This document shows positions 1 to 5,326 of a stretch of 6,519 nucleotides of DNA, piece by piece. Source of the stretch: an uncultured delta proteobacterium (GTDB lineage Bacteria > Myxococcota_A > Bradymonadia > REDH01); assembly GCA_903873545.1 (NCBI GenBank), contig CAIQPA010000345.1, forward strand, positions 1-6,519. Reading direction: 5' to 3'. Position numbers and translations under genes: made by a program. Positions within the stretch are counted from its first letter, which is position 1. Each line of letters begins with the position of its first letter. The notes under the pieces are model-generated. The model was not told where the DNA came from. It made no database searches and worked only from the letters and a program-made list of their open reading frames with translations.

Positions 1-264
1 GCCATCGCCGGCGCGCCGCACGAGACGGTGCTGGTGCTCGATGCCAACACGGGACAGAACGCCATCCAGCAGGCCAAGCTCTTCTCCGAGGTCGCGCCGC
101 TGACAGGCCTCGTGCTGACGAAGCTGGACGGCACGGCGAAGGGCGGCGCGGTGCTTGGCATCACCGACGAGGTGAAGGTGCCCATCTACTTCATCGGCAT
201 CGGCGAGGCGGTCGAAGACCTCCGGGCCTTCGAGGTCTCGGAATTCGTGGAAGCGCTTTTCTAA
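1..264 (+). CDS. ftsY: Signal recognition particle receptor FtsY, C-terminal fragment
   Basis: This is the last 87 residues of the SRP receptor GTPase; the reading frame is open from base 1, so the 5' part lies outside the window. FtsY docks the SRP-ribosome complex at the inner membrane and, through paired GTP hydrolysis with Ffh, hands nascent membrane and secreted proteins to SecYEG. Seen here are the NG-domain motif DANTGQNA (about residues 14-21 of the fragment), the guanine-specificity G4 motif TKLDGTAKGG, the closing-loop motif GIGEAVEDL and the typical FtsY ending EFVEALF. Ffh is excluded because there is no methionine-rich M domain after the G domain and the C-terminus is that of FtsY. 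The stop is TAA at 262-264. The next gene starts 120 nt later and has no evident link to protein targeting, so ftsY probably ends its own transcription unit. Confidence 0.96.
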   Translation, partial: AIAGAPHETVLVLDANTGQNAIQQAKLFSEVAPLTGLVLTKLDGTAKGGAVLGITDEVKVPIYFIGIGEAVEDLRAFEVSEFVEALF

Positions 265-297
265 GTTGGCCCGGATTGCTTGCCCCTCTCGGCGGTA

Positions 298-315
298 GCG
301 TGGTAGAACTCACGC
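298..315. repeat. Inverted repeat GCGTG-N8-CACGC in the ftsY downstream gap
   Basis: Two perfect 5-base arms (298-302 and 311-315) flank an 8-base spacer, GTAGAACT. The dyad lies 34 nt past the ftsY stop and 70 nt before the next start, and it encloses the weak -10 candidate TAGAAC. It could be an operator-like site, a short hairpin helping to end ftsY transcription without a U tract, or a chance match in GC-rich DNA. The short arms keep confidence low. Confidence 0.25.
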
Positions 316-375
316 CGCGGGTTGTTCGTGCGGTGTGGTGTCAGTTCGCTGCTCCGGGTTCAGCCCCATCTTTGC

Positions 376-380
376 GAGGA
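376..380 (+). promoter_or_regulatory. Ribosome binding site GAGGA deciding the ATG at 385
   Basis: GAGGA ends 4 nt before the ATG at 385. With the clean signal peptide that begins there, it favours this start over the in-frame TTG at 322. The 4-nt spacing is on the short side. Confidence 0.55.
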
Positions 381-384
381 ATGG

Positions 385-1053
385 ATGCGTAAACTCAGCC
401 TAAGCGTGATGGTTGCGGGTCTCACGATGCTGCTGGTCTCCTCTGCAGAGGCCGGCGATCTTCGGAAGGCCCCCATCTCGGTCATTCAAGACAAGCCGGT
501 TCTCAAGCAGGGCCGGTTCTGGCTCGCGCCGGAGACCGGTACGACGGTCAGCGACCCGCTGCTGATGCAGTTTGAGCTGGGCGCCGCGCTCACCTACTTC
601 TCGAGCGAGCGTCATGCCTTTTCGCTCCGCTGGGAGCAGTTCGACCTGGGTCCCGGCCTCGGCGGAACGACCGCGGCCTACGACAGCTCGGCCGACGCGC
701 TCAAGGTGGTCTCCGACGTCGCGCCGCTCGATTGGTATGCGGCGGCGGGCTACTCCTACGCCCCCTCCTACGGCAAGGTGTCGCTGTTCGACCACTACAT
801 CGGCTACTACGATGTCTACACCTCCGCCGGCGTAGGCGCGGTGCATGCCTATGGCGAGACGACGCCGGCCATCGACCTCGGCACGGGCGCACGCATCTTC
901 CTCAACCGCTACATCGGTCTCGACCTCAACCTGCGCGACCGGCTGCAGTACCGCGACATCGCCTCTGGAGAGCCTGCCTTCGTGCAGACGCTCTCGCTCG
1001 GCCTCGGCGTCGGCATCTTCCTCACCCCTCAGCCCACGCCGGGAGCGGAGTAA
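385..1053 (+). CDS. Outer-membrane beta-barrel protein, myxobacterial type (first of a tandem pair)
   Basis: A 222-residue predicted outer-membrane barrel. Residues 1-23 form a signal peptide (N-terminal MRK, hydrophobic core, AEA cleavage site before GD). The mature part is built of alternating amphipathic strands with many Gly, Tyr and aromatic residues. The conserved block Y125-A-P-S-Y-G-K131 followed by D136, then an acidic/aromatic segment and a late 'RIFLNRYIGLDLNLRD' strand, resembles the outer-membrane beta-barrel domain family common in Myxococcota (TIGR04565-like, recalled from memory). The neighbouring downstream gene has the same plan. About 200 mature residues would fit a small barrel of roughly 8-10 strands. 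No substrate or channel role can be read from the sequence. It starts the block of five closely spaced genes, 3 nt ahead of the next. An in-frame TTG at 322 would add 21 residues but would bury the signal peptide, so I chose the ATG at 385. Confidence 0.8.
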   Translation: MRKLSLSVMVAGLTMLLVSSAEAGDLRKAPISVIQDKPVLKQGRFWLAPETGTTVSDPLLMQFELGAALTYFSSERHAFSLRWEQFDLGPGLGGTTAAYDSSADALKVVSDVAPLDWYAAAGYSYAPSYGKVSLFDHYIGYYDVYTSAGVGAVHAYGETTPAIDLGTGARIFLNRYIGLDLNLRDRLQYRDIASGEPAFVQTLSLGLGVGIFLTPQPTPGAE

Positions 1054-1056
1054 CCC

Positions 1057-1743
1057 ATGCGCTCCATCCTCACCAAAGTCCTCTTCTTCTCGGCCACCAT
1101 GCTTGTGGGTGCCACGGCCTTTGCGCAGTCGGCGCTCATGGACGAGGGTGCTGCCATCCGTCGCCAGAAGCTGCTCCGCAACGAGCGGCTTGAGCTCACC
1201 GGCGCCCTCGGGACGACGGCAGGCGAGGTCTACGAGCGTGGGGCCCTCGTCGGTCTCGGCGCCCGCTACTACATCAACGATACGCTCGGTGCCGGCCTGC
1301 AGCTCGATATCGCGCCTGCCTTCTTCGACACAAGCGTGACGGAGAACTTCAATGCGGACCCGACCGTCGACGCGAGCTTCGGTCACTCCGCGCTCTCGGC
1401 CGCCGTCGAGGTGCAGTATGTCCCCTGGATCGGAAAGCTGAACTGGGTGGACCGCCGCGTGGTCCGCTACGACATCTCGACCCACCTCGGCCTTGGAGGC
1501 GCCCTGCGCACCTCCGACAGCGAAGAGCTCGCCGGCTTCAAGTTCGGCCCGACCGTCGGCATCTCGCTCCGCTTCTTCTACACCGATCAGGTGGCCTTCC
1601 ACATCCGTGCGACCGACTACCTCTACACGGCTGCCGACGTGCAGTCCGAGAAGCAGAGCCCCGACGAGACCTTCTCCAACCATGTCGTCGGCATGGTAGG
1701 AATCAGCTACTTCATCCCGTCGTTCGTACCGCTCTCCAAGTGA
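1057..1743 (+). CDS. Outer-membrane beta-barrel protein, myxobacterial type (second of a tandem pair)
   Basis: A 228-residue predicted outer-membrane barrel related to the gene before it. Residues 1-23 are a signal peptide with cleavage AFA before QS. The shared family block appears as Y121-V-P-W-I-G-K127 followed by D132, nearly the same position as in the upstream paralogue (125-131 and 136), and both are followed by a Gly-rich strand and an 'R-x-F/x-D-x-L-x-Y' strand near the end (here RATDYLY). The C-terminal half alternates hydrophobic and polar residues as in transmembrane beta strands and finishes with an aromatic-rich ISYFIPSF. A good ribosome binding site, GGAG (1047-1050), sits 6 nt before the ATG inside the end of the upstream gene. 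Two non-identical barrels made in tandem suggest a hetero-pair in one complex; that is inference. Its stop overlaps an alternative GTG start of the next gene. Confidence 0.8.
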   Translation: MRSILTKVLFFSATMLVGATAFAQSALMDEGAAIRRQKLLRNERLELTGALGTTAGEVYERGALVGLGARYYINDTLGAGLQLDIAPAFFDTSVTENFNADPTVDASFGHSALSAAVEVQYVPWIGKLNWVDRRVVRYDISTHLGLGGALRTSDSEELAGFKFGPTVGISLRFFYTDQVAFHIRATDYLYTAADVQSEKQSPDETFSNHVVGMVGISYFIPSFVPLSK

Positions 1744-1748
1744 ACCCG

Positions 1749-2219
1749 ATGCGGAGCCTGCTGCTCGCTCTCCTGCTCGTCCCAGCGTTGGCTGCTCCGG
1801 CGTCCGCGTCGGACTACCTCTTGTCCGACGTCTCGCTGGTCTCCGGCGTGGCGCAGGTGCGGCTGGCGGAGTCGGGCGTGACCAACACGCGCGGCCTGCT
1901 GGAGGCGCTGCTGACGCCGTCTCTGCGAACCGCGATGCTCCCCATGCTCGAACTCAACGCCGTCGAGACGTTGGCCCTCGCGCGACAGCTGGAGTTTTTG
2001 CAGCTCGAGGGCGTCGGCCCCAAGGCGAGCCAGCTCCTGATCGCCGCCGGTGTCTCCTCGGTCGCCGACCTCGCCAAGCGCGAACCTGCCTCTCTGCTTG
2101 CGCCGCTGGCGGCCGCCAACGAGGCCCGCGCCATCGCGGGCGTCAACCCTGCCATCGAACATGTGACCCAGTGGGTGGAGGCCGCCGGCAAGGCGACGCT
2201 CCACCTCGTAGAAGAGTGA
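1749..2219 (+). CDS. Exported helix-hairpin-helix / DUF4332-like protein
   Basis: A 156-residue protein with a signal peptide (residues 1-20, MRSLLLALLLVP..., ASA cleavage before SD), so it should act in the periplasm or on the outer membrane. The core contains L86-E-G-V-G-P-K92 followed by 'ASQLLIAAGVSSVADLAKR' and a helical tail. That order (GVGPK hairpin, 'LL-x-AAGV-x-S-x-x-DLA' helix, then a Leu/Ala helix ending in 'AANE') matches the helix-hairpin-helix fold of DUF4332-type domains, whose relatives usually bind nucleic acid in the cytoplasm. An earlier segment, 'RLAESGVTNTRGLLEALLT' (about residues 37-55), looks like a degenerate first copy of the same hairpin. Function in an exported setting is unknown. 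The start is ambiguous: GTG at 1740 overlaps the upstream stop as GTGA and is in frame; I chose the ATG three codons later because it gives a tighter signal peptide and 5-nt spacing like its neighbours. No clear Shine-Dalgarno is present, so translation is probably coupled. Confidence 0.72.
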   Translation: MRSLLLALLLVPALAAPASASDYLLSDVSLVSGVAQVRLAESGVTNTRGLLEALLTPSLRTAMLPMLELNAVETLALARQLEFLQLEGVGPKASQLLIAAGVSSVADLAKREPASLLAPLAAANEARAIAGVNPAIEHVTQWVEAAGKATLHLVEE

Positions 2220-2223
2220 CCCT

Positions 2224-2916
2224 ATGACCTACCTCGAACGCGCCCGCCTCCTCCATGGCAAGGGCGAGATTGTGAACGCTGCCATCGTCCTTGCCGAAGG
2301 TCTCAAGCGGGACCGCAACAACGCCGACGCCATGGAGTGGTTTGTCTCTCTCTATGTGCACGAGGTCCCCAACCCGGGTCTCGAGACCGATGTCATCTCG
2401 GTGCTTGCCGTGCAGGACAACGCCGCCAACCTGCTCTCGTTGATCGAGTCGGACCTCATTTCGGCCGGCGCCACGTTGAAGCTCTCCGCGCTTCGGAAGG
2501 CCCGTAGCCGCGACCCGCAGCTCTCCGGCGCCGCGCCCGCCGTGCCCACACCGGAGGCTGCGCCCGAGCCTGCAGCTGCGCCGGCTGCCGAATACTGGGA
2601 CGCCTTTGCCTCGCCGCTCGAGGCCGACCAATCGAGCCCGCGCAACACCCGCGAGGCCGCCACGGTCTACGCCGACCGCGCCGCCCAGGTGCCCGCCCAG
2701 TTCCGTACCATCAGCGACCTCTCCGTCGTGGACGATCTGCCCTTCTCGCCCGACGAGGACTTCGGACAGATTCAGCGCAAGCGCTGGGTACGGGTCGCCA
2801 TCGCCTTCGGCGCGCTCGTCGTGGCATCGCTGCTCTTCTACTTCTTCGTGATCGCCAACCCCTCGACGCCCGTCTCGGGGCCCCCTGCGCTTTCCCCCGC
2901 ACCCACCGGCCGTTGA
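2224..2916 (+). CDS. Single-pass inner-membrane protein with TPR-like cytoplasmic head
   Basis: A 230-residue protein I cannot assign to a named family. Residues 1-50 read like one to two tetratricopeptide-type helix pairs: 'ERARLLHGKGEIVNAAIVLAEGLKRDRNNADAMEWF' has the small/large hydrophobic spacing of a TPR, with further helices to about residue 95. Residues 101-123 are an Ala/Pro-rich flexible linker. An acidic stretch (VVDDLPFSPDEDF) precedes a basic QRKRW-V-R cluster and a strongly hydrophobic segment at about 191-212, followed by a short Pro/Ser tail. There is no signal peptide. By the positive-inside rule the N-terminal 190 residues face the cytoplasm and about 18 residues the periplasm. 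It could anchor cytoplasmic partners to the envelope proteins encoded beside it. A GAAGAG sequence (2211-2216) lies 7 nt before the ATG; the gene begins 4 nt after the previous stop. Confidence 0.7.
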   Translation: MTYLERARLLHGKGEIVNAAIVLAEGLKRDRNNADAMEWFVSLYVHEVPNPGLETDVISVLAVQDNAANLLSLIESDLISAGATLKLSALRKARSRDPQLSGAAPAVPTPEAAPEPAAAPAAEYWDAFASPLEADQSSPRNTREAATVYADRAAQVPAQFRTISDLSVVDDLPFSPDEDFGQIQRKRWVRVAIAFGALVVASLLFYFFVIANPSTPVSGPPALSPAPTGR

Positions 2917-2918
2917 CC

Positions 2919-3866
2919 ATGAAGGCGGTCCTCCTGACGCTGCTGCAGCTCGCTGCGCTGACCTCGGTCGGCGCCGGCTGCACCATCGATTTCAATGAGG
3001 ACATCAGCTGTGAGACCGCCGCCAACTGCCCAGTCGGGTTTGGCTGTGACCTTACCGTTGCCCGTTGTGTCGCCGATCCCGACGGGCTGCTCGTCCAGGA
3101 TACCGGCACCACGGAAGACACCTCCGACCGCCCCGACCTTGGTGGCGACACCGCAGATACGACCGTTGACAGCGGCTCCGGCGACACCTCCGACACCACC
3201 GAGTCGGATGGCTCCGCCGCCGACACCACCGCAGACACCGAGCCACCCTGTGTGCCCTCTGACGAGGTCTGCGACGGCCTCGACAACGACTGCGATGGGG
3301 CTGCAGACAACGGCATCTTCTGCAACGGCTGCCAGCCTGGCATGGCGCGCATCGAGCGGGCCGGTGCCACCGCCTTCTGTGTCGACCTCCACGAGGCCTC
3401 GCGCCAGGACGCGACCGCCGATGCGGTGGGCAGCGACAGCTCGCTGGCCACCTCCCGCGCCGGCGTTCAGCCGTGGAAAGGAGCCACCTTCGCCGCAGCC
3501 GGCGACGCCTGCGCCGCCGTCGGCAAGCGGCTCTGCTCCGATGGCGAGTGGGTCGCCGCCTGTCAGGGCGCCGAGACCCGCCTCTACCCCTACGCGCAGC
3601 TCTACGCGCCGACCACCTGCCACGGCATCAACGCGCCGCCCACCTCCGGGCCGGTGGCAACGGGTCTCTTCTCCGGGTGCCTGAGCCAGGACGGCCTGTT
3701 CGACATGTCCGGCAACGTCGAAGAGTGGAGCGCCGACCGTCGCGTGCGTGGCGGCGCCTTCAACGACGTGCAGAACAACCTCAAGTGCACCTCTGCCGAC
3801 GCGACGGTCAATCCGACGCTCGCGCAGGACAGTGTGGGCTTCCGCTGTTGTGACGACCTCCTCTAG
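2919..3866 (+). CDS. Predicted lipoprotein with MopE-like metal-binding motif and FGE/SUMF1-like domain
   Basis: A 315-residue exported protein. Residues 1-20 are a hydrophobic signal ending in GAG before C21; the lipobox is imperfect (Gly at -3), so lipidation is probable rather than certain. A Cys-rich knot follows (C34-x5-C-x5-C..., 'CETAANCPVGFGC'), then an Asp/Thr/Ser-rich low-complexity linker (about residues 62-110). Next is E116-V-C118-DGLDND-C125-DG, the short motif of MopE-type putative metal-binding repeats. From about residue 138 to the end is a formylglycine-generating-enzyme-like (FGE/SUMF1, C-type-lectin fold) domain: 'CVDLHEAS', 'AGDACAAVGKRLCSDGEWVAAC', D262-MSGNVEEW270, R275-VRGGAF281 and 'VGFRCC' at the end. 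The Cys pair that true FGE uses for sulfatase activation is absent after RGG (only C290 lies nearby), so oxidase activity is unlikely; a binding or structural role is more plausible. The ATG at 2919 follows the upstream stop by 2 nt; an in-frame TTG at 2913 overlaps it. No Shine-Dalgarno is seen, again suggesting coupling. Confidence 0.82.
   Translation: MKAVLLTLLQLAALTSVGAGCTIDFNEDISCETAANCPVGFGCDLTVARCVADPDGLLVQDTGTTEDTSDRPDLGGDTADTTVDSGSGDTSDTTESDGSAADTTADTEPPCVPSDEVCDGLDNDCDGAADNGIFCNGCQPGMARIERAGATAFCVDLHEASRQDATADAVGSDSSLATSRAGVQPWKGATFAAAGDACAAVGKRLCSDGEWVAACQGAETRLYPYAQLYAPTTCHGINAPPTSGPVATGLFSGCLSQDGLFDMSGNVEEWSADRRVRGGAFNDVQNNLKCTSADATVNPTLAQDSVGFRCCDDLL
3119..3246 (+). repeat. Low-complexity GAC/ACC-rich tract encoding an Asp/Thr linker
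   Basis: This stretch repeats GACACC-type codon pairs and encodes runs of D, T, S and G (for example DTSDTTESDGS and ADTTADTE). It forms the flexible acidic stalk between the N-terminal Cys-rich knot and the MopE-like motif of the lipoprotein. Such tracts are common surface-stalk linkers in this group and are prone to length change by slippage. Confidence 0.6.
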
Positions 3867-3923
3867 CGGTGACCGCAGGGATGCTCTAACCGCGAAGGCA
3901 GTCCGTTCCCCGCCTCAGGCCCC
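3867..3923 (+). other. Short intergenic gap between the lipoprotein and porin genes
   Basis: This 57-nt gap is the only break in close packing after base 385 and marks the change from the envelope block to the glucan-use pair. A small palindrome GCGGT-G-ACCGC (3866-3876) touches the upstream stop codon, but it has no loop of useful size and no following U tract, so it is not a convincing terminator. I see no good -35/-10 pair. An AGG (3917-3919) lies 4 nt before the porin ATG and may be a weak ribosome binding site. Confidence 0.4.
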
Positions 3924-5315
3924 ATGAAGCCATTTTTCGCCCCCCTTATCCTCGTCCTCGCGCTCAGCGCGCCGCGCCTCCGAGCGGAGGAGCTGCCTCC
4001 CGCTGAGGCAAAAGCGGAGACACCCGCAGCTCCGACGGGCTTTGTCTTCGGCTCCTACGGCCGCGTGACGGCCAGCTCCGACGGGGCAGGGGGCTCGGGC
4101 AAACAGCTCGCCGTGGTCGCACATCCGCCCCGCCTCGAGGAGCAGCCCTACCTCGAACTCGACCTCTCCTACCATACCGCGGAGCCGGAGTTTGGCCGCT
4201 TCCGCATCGTCACCACGCTCGCCGTCTCCGACGCCATGTTCCACTCCGACGGCGACTTCGACGGCAAGATTGCCCTCCGGAATGCCTTCGTGGAGGGGCG
4301 CGATCTTGGCGTCGACGACCTCTCTGTCTGGGTCGGCTCCCGCATGCTCCGCGGCGACGACATCTACCTCCTCGACTTCTGGCCGCTCGACAACCTCAAC
4401 ACGGTCGGCGCGGGAGCGGCCTGGGGCGCGGCTGGCAAGACCCGCATCAGCGGCCACCTCGGCCTCAACCAGGTCAAGAACGCCTACCAGTACCAGGAGA
4501 TCCTGGTCCCCGACCCCGAGTTCGGCACCGACCCTGTCATCCTCATGGACCGCGTCCGGCTCATCGGCTCACTCCGCGCAGAGCAGCCGGTGGAGGTCGG
4601 AGGACTCTCGGGCAAACTGGTCGGCTACGGCGAGGTCCACAGGCTCGGCGAGGGCGTCGCGGAAGATGTGGAGAAGGTCCGCCAGCTCATGCCGAGCGAG
4701 CTCGGTACGACGCTTGGCGTGGAGGCCGCCGTCTGGGGCTTTGGCGAGCGCGGCTTCGCCAACCTCTTCCTGCGGCACGCGACCGGAATTGCTGCGCTGG
4801 GCGAACTCGCTACGCCTACGAGCGGGCTCGCGCAGGATGGCTCGGTGACCGACACAAGCTCCACCCGCGTCGCCATGAGCGCAGGCTTTGGCGCAGGCCG
4901 CTTCGACCTCATCGCTGGCGCCTATGTGGACTGGTTCTCGGATGCCGACACGGTCAACTACGATGGCGACGACTACTACGAAGGCACCATCTCGCTGCGT
5001 CCCTCCTACCGGGTCGCGGGCGGCTACAAGCAGGCCTTCGAACTCTCCTACCAGGGCCACCGTTCCAACGGCCTGTCGCCCCGCACCGACACCTTCCTGG
5101 TGCCGGCCATCTTGAAGGCGGCCGTCATCCCCACGCTCTCCGCCGGCAGCGGCCCCTTTGCCCGCCCTGAACTCCGCCTCATCTACGAAATCTCGGTGCT
5201 CAACGACGGCGCGCAGGAGCAGTACCCCGTAGAGGATGTCCGCCGTCGCGGCGCCATCCACCACTACCTCGGCATCGGCGCCGAGTGGTGGTTCAACAGC
5301 AGCACCTACCCGTGA
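3924..5315 (+). CDS. LamB/maltoporin-like outer-membrane carbohydrate porin
   Basis: A 463-residue predicted outer-membrane porin, close to the usual 420-470 of LamB-type porins. Residues 1-21 form a signal peptide (MKPFFAPLILVLALSAP..., cleavage after RLRA). The mature protein opens with F40-x-FGSYGR47, as maltoporins open with a 'GY-x-R' strand, then an 'E-x-PYLELDLSY' strand. The diagnostic block is W136-VGSRMLRGDDIYLLDFW153, matching the maltoporin 'WxGxRxxRxxDIHxxDF' signature, followed by a Gly/Ala-rich strand. The C-terminus has 'RPELRLIYEIS' and ends in 'GIGAEWWF' plus six residues, like the terminal strand of maltoporin. Family members form trimers that let maltodextrins cross the outer membrane; substrate here is inferred from the alpha-amylase gene directly downstream. 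Some other sugar porin family cannot be ruled out. The ribosome binding site is weak. The stop at 5313-5315 lies 11 nt before the chosen amylase start. Confidence 0.75.
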   Translation: MKPFFAPLILVLALSAPRLRAEELPPAEAKAETPAAPTGFVFGSYGRVTASSDGAGGSGKQLAVVAHPPRLEEQPYLELDLSYHTAEPEFGRFRIVTTLAVSDAMFHSDGDFDGKIALRNAFVEGRDLGVDDLSVWVGSRMLRGDDIYLLDFWPLDNLNTVGAGAAWGAAGKTRISGHLGLNQVKNAYQYQEILVPDPEFGTDPVILMDRVRLIGSLRAEQPVEVGGLSGKLVGYGEVHRLGEGVAEDVEKVRQLMPSELGTTLGVEAAVWGFGERGFANLFLRHATGIAALGELATPTSGLAQDGSVTDTSSTRVAMSAGFGAGRFDLIAGAYVDWFSDADTVNYDGDDYYEGTISLRPSYRVAGGYKQAFELSYQGHRSNGLSPRTDTFLVPAILKAAVIPTLSAGSGPFARPELRLIYEISVLNDGAQEQYPVEDVRRRGAIHHYLGIGAEWWFNSSTYP

Positions 5316-5318
5316 GGA
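5314..5318 (+). promoter_or_regulatory. Ribosome binding site GAGGA deciding the amylase start
   Basis: GAGGA (extended as GAGGAAG to 5320) overlaps the porin stop and lies 8 nt before the ATG at 5327, a near-ideal spacing. It supports that ATG over the in-frame GTG at 5312, which would itself sit on this site. Confidence 0.65.
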
Positions 5319-5326
5319 AGCGCCCG

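Larger units (their letters stand above)
265..384 (+). promoter_or_regulatory. Intergenic gap with weak promoter-like match ahead of the five-gene block
   Basis: This is the longest non-coding stretch in the window and the only place upstream of the five-gene block where a promoter would be expected. A weak sigma70-like pair can be read as TTGCCC (280-285) and TAGAAC (304-309) with an 18-nt spacer; the -10 match is poor. A GC-rich inverted repeat covers the -10 candidate. An in-frame TTG at 322 would extend the next gene into this gap, but that extension lacks a signal peptide at its N-terminus and I treat it as non-coding. No U-rich terminator tract follows ftsY. Confidence 0.25.

Noticed and set aside
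322..384. N-terminal extension of the first barrel gene from TTG at 322
   Set aside because: It would put 21 residues before the signal peptide, and the GAGGA at 376-380 favours the ATG at 385.
400..1683. A long open frame of 427 codons on the - strand opposite the two barrel genes
   Set aside because: Its translation is dominated by R, V, E, G and H with no signal peptide, domain or family motif, as expected opposite GC-biased genes. The + strand frames here have signal peptides, ribosome binding sites and family motifs.
2919..3866. Active sulfatase-modifying formylglycine-generating enzyme
   Set aside because: The catalytic cysteine pair after RGG is missing and no sulfatase gene is nearby, so only the fold is supported.
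3866..3876. Palindrome GCGGT-G-ACCGC after the lipoprotein gene as a terminator
   Set aside because: The stem has no proper loop (at best 4 bp with a 3-nt loop), overlaps the stop codon and is not followed by a U tract.
4569..5264. A 231-codon - strand open frame opposite the porin
   Set aside because: It lacks recognisable motifs and mirrors the codon bias of the porin gene, which has a clear signal peptide and maltoporin-like blocks.
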